In this document: piece after piece, positions 1-9,622 of the stretch
How the letters are laid out: each line of letters starts with the position of its first letter
How positions within the stretch are numbered: the stretch's first letter is position 1
From: Pseudomonas sp. IPO3778
GTDB lineage: Bacteria > Pseudomonadota > Gammaproteobacteria > Pseudomonadales > Pseudomonadaceae
Assembly (NCBI RefSeq): GCF_013386825.1
Contig: NZ_JACARC010000015.1
Span: forward strand, 1 to 64,000
DNA: 64,000 bases
Direction of reading: 5' to 3'
Notes under the pieces: model-generated
Databases searched by the model: none
Told to the model about the DNA's origin: nothing
Seen by the model: only the letters and a program-made list of their open reading frames with translations
Translations under genes and position numbers: made by a program

Positions 1-39
1 GAACCATAAGCCGCCGTTACCTAAATAACGGATATGTAC

Positions 40-600
40 TCAAACTTCATTTCCCACAAAAACCTTAAGCTGCACCCGATATCGCACCAACGGCAACGGC
101 TCATCATGTTCCACCACGGTCTTTTCAGTCTGCGGCTCAGCCACAAACCCAAGCGCCCGATAGAAACCCTGAGCACGCCGATTCCCCTGCACCACCCAAA
201 CGGTCGCACTGATAAAACCGGCCTCGATCAACTGCTCCCGAACCCGCCCCCAAAGCCGCGTACCAATCCCCTGCCCCCAGATCCCAGGCAACAGATTAAG
301 CGCACGCAGTTCTCCAGTAACCGGCGGCGCATCCACATCCCGACTGCTACCAAACGACGCCCACGCCACGAGCTCCCCGTCCAACTCCACTACCCACACC
401 GACAAGGTGCCACCACCTATGGCCTGGGCCAGAAACGCAGTGCGCTGTGACACCCCGCTGTTCAGGTCAGCAAGAAAACGCTCGGACAAAATCTCCCGGT
501 ACGCAGCCTGCCAGGTCTGCAAATGAATGTGCGCCAACCGCGGCGCATCATCCACCCTGGCAGCCCTGAAATACAGAACCCCCTCAGGCACACCACTCAC
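40..600 (-). CDS. GNAT family N-acetyltransferase
   Basis: 186-residue GNAT-fold enzyme that should move an acetyl group from acetyl-CoA to an amine; the substrate is unknown. The acetyl-CoA loop is visible at residues 110-113 (QGIG) and the C-terminal family motif GNRRAQGFYRALGF at 139-152. The start is a GTG whose last bases overlap the TGA of the upstream monooxygenase gene (GTGA), so translation is probably coupled and this is the last gene of the eight-gene leftward operon. In a monooxygenase operon it may acetylate an amino-thiol substrate or a product; that is inference. A short hairpin (arms CCGTTA/TAACGG at 14-31) lies just past the stop but lacks a T-tract. Confidence 0.85.
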   Translation of the reverse strand: MSGVPEGVLYFRAARVDDAPRLAHIHLQTWQAAYREILSERFLADLNSGVSQRTAFLAQAIGGGTLSVWVVELDGELVAWASFGSSRDVDAPPVTGELRALNLLPGIWGQGIGTRLWGRVREQLIEAGFISATVWVVQGNRRAQGFYRALGFVAEPQTEKTVVEHDEPLPLVRYRVQLKVFVGNEV

Positions 601-1997
601 GCCGGAAACCGCAACGGCAACGCGGGCTGAAGCAACGCCACCGGATCCCGATAACGCGCACCAAAATGATCATGCGGCAACCGCGCCCGCCCAGCCCCAA
701 ACAACCGCTCCCGCAACGTCTCCCCCTCGTTATACCGCTCACGAAACCGCCCACGACGACGCAACTCCGGCACCACCAATTCAATGAAATCCCGCGCCGT
801 CTCAAACGACAAATACTGCCTCAGGTTAATCCCGTCGATCCCATCCTCATCCAGCCATTTTTCAATCGCATCCGCCACCACCGTCGGTGTACCCGCCACA
901 AAAAACCGCTCGCGATTAAACCCCCCAAGCTGCGCCAATACCGCCCCAACAGTGGAGTCCGCTTTGTACCGACTCAAACTCTCCCACCCCTTGACCTGCC
1001 GACTCACCAGCTCACTGATCAAGGTATCCCGCGGATACGCCGTCAAATCGATCGCCGACTGCCCATGAGCCAGCGACGCCTCGACACTCACCAACTTGCG
1101 ATAGCTGTCGAGCTTGGCACTCACCTCCTCATCGGTACGCCCCACGATCACCCCAGCCATGACGATAAACTTCAACCCCGCCGGATCGCGATCATGTTCA
1201 ACCGCCTTCTGCCGCATGGCCTGGATATTCGCACGCACCGCCGGCGCATCATTCCCACCGGTAAACACCACTTCAGCATGCCGCCCCGCAAACTCGATGC
1301 CGGCAGGCGACCCGGTGGCCTGGAACAGCACCGGCGTACGCTGCCGCGAAGGCTGGCACAGGTGCGGCCCGGCCACCTTGAAATGCTCCCCCACGTGGTT
1401 GATATAGCGCACCTTGTCCGGGTCGGTGTAGATCCGCCGCTCACGGTCGACAATCACCGCATCGTCATCCCACGAGCCCTCCCAAAGCTTGTACAACACG
1501 TCGAGGTATTCGTCGGCGATCTCGTAACGGTGATCATGGACCACCTCGGTATCGTGCCCAAAATTGCGCGCGGCATTCGGCAAGTACGAGGTGACGATAT
1601 TCCAGCCCACCCGACCTTTGGTCAGGTGATCAAGGGTGCTCATGCGCCGCGCAAAGGCAAACGGCGGTTCGTAGGTGGTGGAAAAGGTCGCGCCAAAACC
1701 AAGATTCTTGGTCACCCCGGCCATCGCCGGAATCACCAACAGCGGGTCGTTGCTGGGAATCTGCATGCCTTCACGCAAGGACGTTTCAGGGCCATCGCGA
1801 AAGCGGTCGTAGGTGCCGATCACGTCAGCCAGGAACACACCGTCGAAGGTGCCGTATTCCAGCAGTTGCGCCAGCTCGGTCCAGTAGTCCAGGTCGTTGA
1901 AGCGGTGCCGGTTGTTGTCCGGGTGCACCCACAAACCATGGACGATGTGACTGACGCAGTTCATCTCAAACAAATTCACGTGCAATTGCTTGGGCAC
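597..1997 (-). CDS. NtaA/SnaA/DszA-type flavin-dependent monooxygenase
   Basis: 466-residue bacterial luciferase-like (LLM) oxidoreductase of the NtaA/SnaA/DszA group, which use reduced FMN from a separate reductase to oxidise sulfur or amine compounds. Family hallmarks are the N-terminal LNLFEMN-like strand (here VNLFEMNC), the VHPDNNRHRFNDLDYW segment and RVGWNIVTS at residues 129-137. I chose the GTG at 1997 because AGGAG sits 8 nt before it; an in-frame ATG at 2030 would add 11 residues. It follows the ABC ATPase gene by 37 nt and overlaps the GNAT gene. No flavin reductase is encoded in this window, so the partner must be elsewhere. The sulfur role is inferred from the neighbouring DszC-like gene. 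Confidence 0.9.
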   Translation of the reverse strand: MPKQLHVNLFEMNCVSHIVHGLWVHPDNNRHRFNDLDYWTELAQLLEYGTFDGVFLADVIGTYDRFRDGPETSLREGMQIPSNDPLLVIPAMAGVTKNLGFGATFSTTYEPPFAFARRMSTLDHLTKGRVGWNIVTSYLPNAARNFGHDTEVVHDHRYEIADEYLDVLYKLWEGSWDDDAVIVDRERRIYTDPDKVRYINHVGEHFKVAGPHLCQPSRQRTPVLFQATGSPAGIEFAGRHAEVVFTGGNDAPAVRANIQAMRQKAVEHDRDPAGLKFIVMAGVIVGRTDEEVSAKLDSYRKLVSVEASLAHGQSAIDLTAYPRDTLISELVSRQVKGWESLSRYKADSTVGAVLAQLGGFNRERFFVAGTPTVVADAIEKWLDEDGIDGINLRQYLSFETARDFIELVVPELRRRGRFRERYNEGETLRERLFGAGRARLPHDHFGARYRDPVALLQPALPLRFPA

Positions 1998-2034
1998 CAG
2001 GAGCACTCCTTTCGTAGATACTTTTTCCAATACG

Positions 2035-3693
2035 TCAGATCGCGACGTTCAGGTAGAACGGGACTGGCGTGTAGTCGGTTTCAAGGGTCGGAATCGCGTC
2101 GATCAGCGCGCGGGTATAGGCGTGGGCCGGGCGGTCGAACACCGCGCGTACCGAGCCGGACTCCACCCCTTCGCCGGCCTTCATCACCAGCACGCGCTCG
2201 CTGACGTGGTTGATCACGCCAAGGTCATGGGAGATGAACAGGCAGGCCAGGCCAAGGCGGCGCTTGAGGTCGTCGAGCAGCTCCAGAATCTGTGCCTGTA
2301 CCGATACGTCCAGCGCCGACACCGGCTCATCGCAGATCAAAATTTTCGGCTCCGAAGCCAGGGCCCGGGCAATCGCGATGCGCTGGCGCTGGCCGCCGGA
2401 GAGTTCGATGGGGCGACGGGACAAGGCGCTGGCATCGAGGCGCACCAGGTCCAGCAGTTCCAGGGCGCGGTCGCGCCGTGCGTGACGCGGTACGCCAGCC
2501 ACCACCAGCGCTTCGAACAGCACACGCTGCACGGTGTAGCGCGGGTCGAAGGAGCTGAGCGGGTCCTGGAACACCACCTGCACCGCACGCCGGGCTTCGC
2601 GTTTTTGCTTGGCGTCGAGGTCGGACCAGCGCTGGCCCTTGATCCATACCTCGCCGGCGTCGGCGGTTTCCAGGCCGAGTATCAGGCGGGTCAAGGTGGT
2701 CTTGCCGCAGCCCGATTCGCCCACCACGCCGAGGGTCTCGCCGCGACGCAGCTGCAACGACACCTGGTTCAGCACCGTGCGGGTTTTGCCGTCGGGGCCG
2801 ACAAAGGTTTTGGACAGCTCGCGGGCTTCCAGCAGCACTTCGCCCTGGGGCACGGGCTCGGGTTCGACCGCCGTGAGCAATCGGCGTGTGGGCTGGAAGT
2901 GCACGGCCTTGGCCGCCCGCAGCAGCAGTTGGGTGTATGGATGACGCGGGTCTTGCAGGACCTGTTCGGTGCTGCCCTCCTCCACGATCACCCCGTGGCG
3001 CATCACGGCCACGCGGTCGGCCAGGCGCGAGACCACCGACAGGTCATGGCTGACCATCAGCAGTGCGTTGTCTTCACCGCGCAGGCTTTCCAGCAGCGCG
3101 ATGACCTGGGCCTGCACCGTGGCGTCCAGGGCCGTGGTGGGCTCATCGGCAATGATCAGCCGTGGGTTGCAGGCAATGGCCGAGGCGATCAGCGCGCGCT
3201 GGCGCAAGCCACCGGAGAGTTGCCACGGGTATTGGCTGGCGCGCAGTTCCGGTTCCGGCACGCCGACATCCCGCAGCAGCTCCAGCACCCGCAGGCGGCG
3301 CGCTTCCAGGCCCAACGACGTGTGCAGGTGCAACGGTTCTTCAATCTCGGCGCCCACACGGCGCAGTGGGTCCAGCGCGCCCAGTGCGTCCTGCATCACA
3401 AAACCGATGCTCGCGCCGCGCAGTTGCTGCCAGGCCCGTTCATTGAGCTGGCGCAGGTCGACGCCCTGGAAGGCCAGCTTGGCGGCCTGGACGCTAGCCT
3501 CCTTGCCCGTGAGGCCGGCCAGGGTACGGGCGGTGACGCTTTTACCGGAGCCCGATTCGCCCACCAGCGCCAGGCATTCGCCACGGTTCAACTGCAGGCT
3601 GACACCGTGCAATACCGGCTCGGCCTGACCGAAACGTACGGTCAGGTCGCGGATGTCGACCAGCGGGCCGAGGGTATGGATATTCATCGTCAT
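2035..3693 (-). CDS. Dual ATP-binding subunit of an oligopeptide-type ABC transporter
   Basis: 552 residues with two complete ABC domains in one chain, like GsiA or YejF (equivalent to DppD plus DppF). Walker A motifs GESGSGKS (45-52) and GESGCGKT (about 325-332) are each followed by a signature, LSGGLRQR and LSGGQRQR. It energises uptake through the two permeases at 3690-4565 and 6943-7875. The ATG at 3693 has GGAAAG upstream and overlaps the permease stop as ATGA; the longer open frame to 3840 lies inside the permease gene and is not the start. Confidence in family is high; the substrate is unknown. Confidence 0.93.
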   Translation of the reverse strand: MTMNIHTLGPLVDIRDLTVRFGQAEPVLHGVSLQLNRGECLALVGESGSGKSVTARTLAGLTGKEASVQAAKLAFQGVDLRQLNERAWQQLRGASIGFVMQDALGALDPLRRVGAEIEEPLHLHTSLGLEARRLRVLELLRDVGVPEPELRASQYPWQLSGGLRQRALIASAIACNPRLIIADEPTTALDATVQAQVIALLESLRGEDNALLMVSHDLSVVSRLADRVAVMRHGVIVEEGSTEQVLQDPRHPYTQLLLRAAKAVHFQPTRRLLTAVEPEPVPQGEVLLEARELSKTFVGPDGKTRTVLNQVSLQLRRGETLGVVGESGCGKTTLTRLILGLETADAGEVWIKGQRWSDLDAKQKREARRAVQVVFQDPLSSFDPRYTVQRVLFEALVVAGVPRHARRDRALELLDLVRLDASALSRRPIELSGGQRQRIAIARALASEPKILICDEPVSALDVSVQAQILELLDDLKRRLGLACLFISHDLGVINHVSERVLVMKAGEGVESGSVRAVFDRPAHAYTRALIDAIPTLETDYTPVPFYLNVAI

Positions 3694-4565
3694 AGAGGCT
3701 TTCCTTCGCTGCGGCGCAACAGTTCGCGGCCGATGGCACTGATGGAGACAACGGTCAGGGTGATGATCAGAGCCGGCCAGGCCACCAGCCACGGAGCGTT
3801 GGCCAGGAAGCTGCGCCCGATGGCCATCATCCCGCCCCACTCCGGCGCGGGCGGCGGTGCGCCAAAGCCGAGAAAACTCAAGGCGGCACCGGCGGTGATC
3901 GCACCGCCGATGCCGATGGTGGCGAGGATCAGCACCGGTTTGAACGCATTCGGCAGGATGTGCCGCAGCACCACGGCCAGCTGCGATTGGCCTAGGGTGA
4001 CGGCGGATTCGACGTAGCCGGCGTTGCGCACGGTGAGGGTTTGCGCCCGCACCAGCCGCGCATACCGCGGCACGCCGGCGATGCCCACGGCAAGGATCAG
4101 ATTGGCCGTGCCCTGGCCGAAAAACGTGATGATCACCAGCGCCAGCAACAGGTCGGGAAAGGACAGCAGCACATCGATCCCGCGCATCAAGGCGCCGTCC
4201 AGCCAGCGTGGGCCAAGGCCGGCGATCAACCCGAGCAAGGTGCCCCAGGCCAGCCCCAGCGCGGTGGCGGCGAGGCCCATGAACAGCGACGAGCGCACGC
4301 CATAAATCAGCCGGCTGAGCACGTCACGCCCATTCTCGTCGGTGCCCAGCCAATGCACGTTGCTCGGGGCCTGGAACGCCAGGCGCGCCGTGGCATCCAG
4401 CGGGTCATACGGGGCCAGCCAGTGCGGAACAACGGCGGCCAACAGCAGCAGCCCGACAAACACCCCGGCGAGCAACAGGCCAGGCCGCAGCCGGGTCAGC
4501 CCGGCAAGACGCAACGGGCGACTGCCCCTTGGCCCTGCGATCAAGGTTTCAATGGTGTGCGTCAT
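3690..4565 (-). CDS. ABC transporter permease, DppC type
   Basis: 291-residue inner-membrane permease of the binding-protein-dependent dipeptide/opine family. The N-terminal hydrophobic segment near residues 30-48 is followed by the DppC hallmark HWLGTDENGRDVLSRLIYG and several further membrane segments; the EAA-type loop region VRNAGYVESAVTLGQS is where the ATPase should dock. It pairs with the DppB-type permease at 6943-7875 but is separated from it by two enzyme genes, an unusual interleaved order. It overlaps the ATPase gene by 4 bp. Confidence 0.92.
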   Translation of the reverse strand: MTHTIETLIAGPRGSRPLRLAGLTRLRPGLLLAGVFVGLLLLAAVVPHWLAPYDPLDATARLAFQAPSNVHWLGTDENGRDVLSRLIYGVRSSLFMGLAATALGLAWGTLLGLIAGLGPRWLDGALMRGIDVLLSFPDLLLALVIITFFGQGTANLILAVGIAGVPRYARLVRAQTLTVRNAGYVESAVTLGQSQLAVVLRHILPNAFKPVLILATIGIGGAITAGAALSFLGFGAPPPAPEWGGMMAIGRSFLANAPWLVAWPALIITLTVVSISAIGRELLRRSEGKPL

Positions 4566-4580
4566 GCCAGGCTCCTGGTG

Positions 4581-5633
4581 CTAGGGCGCGGGGTTGGGGA
4601 TGCGCTGGTGGATGGCCTGGACCTGCGCCTTGATCTCGTCGCTGAGGTTCACGTCCAGCGCGCCGAGGTTGTCGCGCAATTGCGCCAGGCTGGTTTGCCC
4701 GGTGAGCGCGCTGGTGACGAAGGGTTTGTCGATGATGAACGCCAACGCCAACTGGGCCGGTGTCAGGCCGTGTTGCCGGGCAATCTCCACGTAGCCGGTG
4801 ATGGCTTCCTGAGCCGAGGCGCTGTCATAACGATTGAAGGTGCGGTACACCGCCGACAACCGCGAGCCCTCGGGACGTGCGCCGCCCAGGTACTTGCCGG
4901 TGAGCGCACCGAAGGCCAGGGGCGAGTACGCGAGCAGGCCGACGCCTTCGCGGTGGCTGAACTCCGAGAGCCCGCCTTCGTACAGGCGATTAAGCAGGCT
5001 GTAGGGGTTTTGCACACTGGCAATGCGCGGCAGGCCAAGGCGTTCGCTTTGCTTGAGAAACTCGGCCACGCCCCACGGGGTTTCATTGGACACACCGATG
5101 TGCCGCACCTTGCCGGCCTTGACCTGATCGGCCAGCACCGCCAGGGTTTCTTCGATGGCGACGCTTTGGGTGTCTGCCTGATACGGGTATTCGCGCTGGC
5201 CGAAGATGTTGGTGGTGCGGTCGGGCCAGTGCAGTTGGTACAGGTCGAGGTAGTCGGTGTTCAGGCGTTTGAGGCTGCCGTCCAGGGCTTCGACGATGTT
5301 GCGCCGGTCGTGGTGGCTGAGGCCGTCGCGGATGTGCTGCTGGCTGCTGTGGTCACGGGCCGGGCCGGCGATTTTACTCGCCAGGATCACCTCGTCCCGT
5401 CGGCCACTGGCCGCCAGCCAACTGCCGATATAGCGCTCGGTGGTGCGCCAGGTTTCGGCCTTGGTGGGCGTGGGGTACATCTCGGCGGTGTCGATGAAAT
5501 TGATGCCTTCGGCCAGCGCCAGGTCGATCTGTTGATGGGCATCGTGTTCGGTGTTCTGGTGGCCCCAGGTCATGGTGCCCAGGCCCAGCACGCTGACTTG
5601 GATGTCGCTGTTGCCCAGTTGACGGTAACGCAT
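4581..5633 (-). CDS. Aldo/keto reductase, Tas-like
   Basis: 350-residue NADP(H)-dependent oxidoreductase closely resembling Escherichia coli Tas in length and sequence (LGLGTMTWG, FIDTAEMYPT, YLDLYQLHWP). The catalytic tetrad is visible: Asp48, Tyr53, Lys87 and His135. I chose the ATG at 5633 because AAAGGA lies 6 nt upstream; an in-frame ATG at 5669 overlaps the upstream stop (ATGA) and would add 12 residues. In this operon it probably reduces an aldehyde or ketone released by the monooxygenases, which is inference. Confidence 0.88.
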   Translation of the reverse strand: MRYRQLGNSDIQVSVLGLGTMTWGHQNTEHDAHQQIDLALAEGINFIDTAEMYPTPTKAETWRTTERYIGSWLAASGRRDEVILASKIAGPARDHSSQQHIRDGLSHHDRRNIVEALDGSLKRLNTDYLDLYQLHWPDRTTNIFGQREYPYQADTQSVAIEETLAVLADQVKAGKVRHIGVSNETPWGVAEFLKQSERLGLPRIASVQNPYSLLNRLYEGGLSEFSHREGVGLLAYSPLAFGALTGKYLGGARPEGSRLSAVYRTFNRYDSASAQEAITGYVEIARQHGLTPAQLALAFIIDKPFVTSALTGQTSLAQLRDNLGALDVNLSDEIKAQVQAIHQRIPNPAP

Positions 5634-5665
5634 GGGTGATCCTTTTTTATGCAAGGGTTGAAGGC

Positions 5666-6919
5666 TCATACCGCACTCGCTTCGTCGCGGGCGGCCTGCT
5701 GCTCGGCGTCGGCGGCTTGCAGGCTGCGCCAGGCGGCGTTGGGGGTGACGTCGTTGAGGTAGTAATTGCCCAGGGCCCGTTCGCGAAAGATCGCCGGGTT
5801 GTGGGAGGCCAGGGTTCGGGCGTTGCGCCAGTGGCGGTCGAAGCGTCGCGACTCGCTGGTGGCGGACGCGCCGCCAACTTCGAACAACAGGGTGGTGGCT
5901 TCCAGCACTTGTTCCAGCACGATCTGTTGCGCCTGAAAAGCGCGAATCTCAGCCTCGGTGTAATGCTGTTCGGTTGCGTAGCCGCCCTGCTCTGCTTCGT
6001 GCACGTCCTGCAGCACCTCGGCGACGGCCAGCACCTGGGTGCGTGCCGCATACGCCAGGCTCGACAGGCGACCGACCACCCGCTGCACCAGCGGATCATC
6101 CTTGGGGCTTGATTGCCCCGGCACCCCAAACGCACGGGTGCGGCCTTTGACGAATTCGGTGGCGTCGCGCAGCACCGCGTTGGCGATGCCGGCCAGGGTC
6201 GCCAGGTGGAACAGCTGGTAGAACGCGCTCAGGTAGGACTCCGCACGCAGCTCGTCTTTCTTGAAGCGCCGCACGATGTGCCGGGCCGGTACGTCGACCG
6301 CCTTGAAGCGTGTGGTGCCGCTGCCGGTGAGGCGCTGGCCAAAGCCGTCCCAGTCGTCCTCGACAGTGACGCCTGGCGCATCGGTACGCACCGCGAGGCT
6401 GACAAAATCCTCGCCATCCAGGGCGACGGCAGCGATCCAGTTGGCGTACAGCGTACCGGTGCAGTAGTACTTCTCGCCGTCCAGCTGCCAGCCGGAATCG
6501 ACCGCGCTGAGGGTCACCGAGTTGCGGGTGGTGTCGGTGCGCTCCGCCATGGCGGCGCCCCACAGTTCGCCGTCGACGACTTTGGCGAACCAGTACGCCT
6601 GGGACTCGCTGTCGCGGCTGGACAGCCGGCCTTCTACAAAACCGAAATGCGCGCGCACGATCTGCGGCAGGTTTGAATCGGCCTCGCCCAGCTCGATCAA
6701 CAGGCGAAACAACTGCGGCAGGCTGGCACCCAGCCCGCCCAGGGCCTGCGGCACGCGCAGGGCACCAAAGCCGGCCTCACGCAGCCACGCCACCGCGTCA
6801 TGGGCCAGTTCGCGCTGTTGCTCACGGGCGACGGCGGTGTCGGCGATGCGTGCAAATACGTCGGCGAAACGCAGGTGCAAGTCGGCATAACTCACCTGCG
6901 CGGGGATCGAAACACTCAT
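5666..6919 (-). CDS. Acyl-CoA dehydrogenase-fold monooxygenase (DszC/SfnB-like)
   Basis: 417 residues with the acyl-CoA dehydrogenase fold, of the subgroup represented by DszC, SfnB and SfnC, which are flavin-dependent monooxygenases of organosulfur metabolism rather than beta-oxidation enzymes. N-terminal helical domain (VPQALGGLGASLPQLF), central beta domain (GEKYYCTGTLYANW, residues about 150-165) and C-terminal helical domain are all present. The start at 6919 has GAAGGA upstream. Its co-location with an NtaA/DszA-type enzyme in one operon suggests a two-oxygenase route that frees sulfite or a similar product; substrate unproven. Confidence 0.85.
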   Translation of the reverse strand: MSVSIPAQVSYADLHLRFADVFARIADTAVAREQQRELAHDAVAWLREAGFGALRVPQALGGLGASLPQLFRLLIELGEADSNLPQIVRAHFGFVEGRLSSRDSESQAYWFAKVVDGELWGAAMAERTDTTRNSVTLSAVDSGWQLDGEKYYCTGTLYANWIAAVALDGEDFVSLAVRTDAPGVTVEDDWDGFGQRLTGSGTTRFKAVDVPARHIVRRFKKDELRAESYLSAFYQLFHLATLAGIANAVLRDATEFVKGRTRAFGVPGQSSPKDDPLVQRVVGRLSSLAYAARTQVLAVAEVLQDVHEAEQGGYATEQHYTEAEIRAFQAQQIVLEQVLEATTLLFEVGGASATSESRRFDRHWRNARTLASHNPAIFRERALGNYYLNDVTPNAAWRSLQAADAEQQAARDEASAV

Positions 6920-6942
6920 GGTTTTTCCTTCTTCAAAGGCAC

Positions 6943-7875
6943 TCACGCCTGATTGGCCCGGGGGTCAATCCAGCGGTTGATCAAATCGACGGCCAGGTTC
7001 ACCAGCACGTACACCGTGGCCGCAAGCAACGTCACCCCCAGCACCATCGGCACGTCTTTGTTGCTGGTAGCGTCGAGCATCAGGCGCCCGATGCCCTGGC
7101 GTGCAAACAGCAACTCCACCACCACCGCGCCGCCCAGCAGGCTGGCGAACACGAACCCGGCCAGGGTCACCAACGGCACCAGGGCGTGGCGCAAGGCATG
7201 GCGCAGGCGCACGGCGGTTTCGGACAGGCCGCGTGCGCGCGCCATGGCGATAAAAGGTTGTTCGAGGGTGTCTTCCAGGGACTGGCGCAGCAGCTGGGTC
7301 AGCACCGCCGCCACCGGCAGGGCCAGCGCGACGGAGGGCAGGATCAACGAGCGCCAACCCACGGAGCCGGACGGCGGCAACCAGTGCCAATGAAACGAAA
7401 ACACCAGCAACAGCAGCATGCCGATCACAAACGAAGGCGCGGATGACAGCACCAGCTCGGAGCCTGAAACGACGGAGCGGACCCAGCGTGAACGGTTGGC
7501 GGTGAGGATCGCGCACACCAGTGCCAACACCACCGCCAGCAGCGCGGCGCTCAGGGACAATTGAAGGGTTGCGCCGATCTGTTCACTGATCGCCTGCTGC
7601 ACCGGGATGCGCAAGCGGTAGGACTCGCCCAGGTCGCCATGGGCCAGGCGCACCAGGTAATTGCCGTATTGCACGATCAGCGGCTGGTCCAGGCCGTACT
7701 CGGCCCGCACCCGGGCCAACAGCTCCGGGGTGGGCATCGAATCCGGGCCGCCGAGGATCGCCAGCGCGGTGTCACCGCCGCTGAAATTGACGGCGAGAAA
7801 GGTCAGCGTCGCCGCGCCCCACAGCACGCCAATGCCCGCCAGCAGGCGCCAGGCGATGGATTTGAACAGGCTCAT
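6943..7875 (-). CDS. ABC transporter permease, DppB type
   Basis: 310-residue inner-membrane permease. Typical DppB features are a first membrane segment at about residues 8-29, the periplasmic stretch ARVRAEYGLDQPLIVQYGNY, and the cytoplasmic loop EQPFIAMARARGLSETAVRL that contacts the ATPase. Starts with an ATGA overlap on the stop of the binding-protein gene, so the two are translationally coupled. Works with the DppC-type permease further down the operon. Confidence 0.92.
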   Translation of the reverse strand: MSLFKSIAWRLLAGIGVLWGAATLTFLAVNFSGGDTALAILGGPDSMPTPELLARVRAEYGLDQPLIVQYGNYLVRLAHGDLGESYRLRIPVQQAISEQIGATLQLSLSAALLAVVLALVCAILTANRSRWVRSVVSGSELVLSSAPSFVIGMLLLLVFSFHWHWLPPSGSVGWRSLILPSVALALPVAAVLTQLLRQSLEDTLEQPFIAMARARGLSETAVRLRHALRHALVPLVTLAGFVFASLLGGAVVVELLFARQGIGRLMLDATSNKDVPMVLGVTLLAATVYVLVNLAVDLINRWIDPRANQA

Positions 7876-9575
7876 GGTTGCCCCCGGTCCAGCCAGACGC
7901 TGGTGAAGAACGGTACGTTGTGGGAGGTATCGAAAATCACGCCATGGACTTGCCGGCCATAGGCGGTGAGCACCTGGCTTTCCACCGACGGCACGGCGGG
8001 CACGGTTTCGGTCAGGCGCTTTTGCGCTTCGCCGTAGAGCGCCTGCAACTGCGCCGGGTCACGGGATTGGCGAGCGGCGCTGAGCACCCGGTCCAGTTCG
8101 GCATCGCGAAAACGCCCGACGTTCTGGCCGATGGTCTTGTCGGTGCTGATGGCCTGGCTGTGATAGAGCACGAACAGGCCATCCGGTGTGTTGGTGTGCC
8201 AGTAACCGCCGGCCAGCGCCTGGAATTTCCCGGCGTAGCGTTTCTCGGTTACGCGGGTCAGGGGCAGCATTTCGATGGGCATCTCGAAGCCGACTTTTTT
8301 CAGGTCGGCCTGGATGGCCACCGAGACGCTGGCGGGAAACGCCGGGTTGTCATAGGTCAGCAGCGTGGCCTTGAGGCGCTGCCCGTCGCGGGTTCGATAA
8401 CCCTGGGCATCGCGCCCGGTCCAACCGGCCTCGTCCAGCAACGTGTTGGCGGCGTTGACGTCGTAGGCCAGGGCATCGTTGTTGGGTTGATAAAACCGGG
8501 TGTTGGCCGCCAGGAAATCCGCCTTGGCGATGTACTCACCGAAGCCGGAAATCCATGCCAGGCCTTCGCGGTCGATGGCCTTGGCGACTGCGCGGCGTAC
8601 ACGCACGTCATCGAACGGTGGCTGCTCAACGTTGAAGGTCATGCTGCGGCTGGGGTTGCCTTTGCGGATACGGCTGCGCATCACAAGATGGGGGTTGGCG
8701 CGGATGGCGGCGGCGTTCTGGGCCGGTGCATCGAGGGCAAAATCCGACTGGCCGGACTCAAGCGCCGTGAAGCGGATCATGGCTTCGGGGACGTAGCTCA
8801 ATTCGATACGGTCCAGGTACGCCTCCCCCGTGTGCCGCGTCACCGGTGGCGCCCAGTGGTAGCCGGGGCGTTTGATAAACACCGCGCCCTGGTCACGGGT
8901 GTAACTCTGCAACAGGAACGGGCCGCTGCCGATGGGGTGTTCGGCGATAGTCTTGGGCGCTTCGCGAATCTGTCGGGGGGAGATCATGCTCAGCCAGGAC
9001 TGCGCCAGTACGTCGAGGAACGGCGTATAGGGTTCGCGCAAATGGGCTTCAAAGGTGTAGTCGTCGATGACCTTGCCGTCCAGGTACGGCGCAATGTAGG
9101 CCGCTGCGAGCGGGGACTTGGTGGCCGGGTCGCGCATGTGTTCCAGGTTGGTTTGCAGCGCCCGGGCGCTGAATTTCTCGCCGTCGCTGAAGGTCACGTC
9201 ATCGCGCAGGTGAAAGGTGTAGGTCTTGCCGTCTTCGGAGATGTCCCAGGAGCGCGCCAGCCACGGGCTGATATTGCCCTGCTCGTCCTGGTACACCAGG
9301 CAATCGAAGAGAATCCGGCCCATCCACTGGATATTGCCGTTGGACAGTGCATGAACATCGAAACTGCCGGCATCGGAAGCAGCTGAGACGCGCAAAGTTC
9401 CGCCGTTGCGGCCCGGTGATGTCTCATGAAAGTCCGTTGCCGAATACGTCACTACACCGTGGGTAACCGTGCCATCGGCCGCAGAAGTTTCATGTTGGGG
9501 TGCCGCAGCCGGCGAACAGGCCGTGATCGCCAGGGACAGTGAAATAATCGCCGAAAGTTTCAGGAGGGTTGTCAA
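7872..9575 (-). CDS. ABC transporter substrate-binding lipoprotein (SBP_bac_5)
   Basis: 567-residue periplasmic binding protein of the oligopeptide/nickel (family 5) type, first gene of the operon. I chose the TTG at 9575: AAGGA lies 7 nt upstream and it gives a clean lipoprotein signal ending in LAITAC with Cys20 as the lipidated residue. The alternative longer frame to 9710 has no signal-peptide character at its N-terminus. Family sequences such as GGTLRVSAASDAGSFDVHAL and RDDVTFSDGEKFSA are visible. It should capture the imported compound and hand it to the two permeases. A sigma-54-type promoter sits 50-65 bp upstream. Confidence 0.9.
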   Translation of the reverse strand: MTTLLKLSAIISLSLAITACSPAAAPQHETSAADGTVTHGVVTYSATDFHETSPGRNGGTLRVSAASDAGSFDVHALSNGNIQWMGRILFDCLVYQDEQGNISPWLARSWDISEDGKTYTFHLRDDVTFSDGEKFSARALQTNLEHMRDPATKSPLAAAYIAPYLDGKVIDDYTFEAHLREPYTPFLDVLAQSWLSMISPRQIREAPKTIAEHPIGSGPFLLQSYTRDQGAVFIKRPGYHWAPPVTRHTGEAYLDRIELSYVPEAMIRFTALESGQSDFALDAPAQNAAAIRANPHLVMRSRIRKGNPSRSMTFNVEQPPFDDVRVRRAVAKAIDREGLAWISGFGEYIAKADFLAANTRFYQPNNDALAYDVNAANTLLDEAGWTGRDAQGYRTRDGQRLKATLLTYDNPAFPASVSVAIQADLKKVGFEMPIEMLPLTRVTEKRYAGKFQALAGGYWHTNTPDGLFVLYHSQAISTDKTIGQNVGRFRDAELDRVLSAARQSRDPAQLQALYGEAQKRLTETVPAVPSVESQVLTAYGRQVHGVIFDTSHNVPFFTSVWLDRGQP

Positions 9576-9622
9576 TGACGCGTCCTTAGAGGCACTCGAA
9601 AGTGTGCAACAACAGGGTGCAA

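Noticed and set aside
1990..4017. A 675-codon open frame on the plus strand opposite the ABC transporter genes
   Set aside because: It is antisense to two genes with full family motifs; its translation is rich in Gln, His, Arg and Ala with no domain, the usual high-GC shadow.
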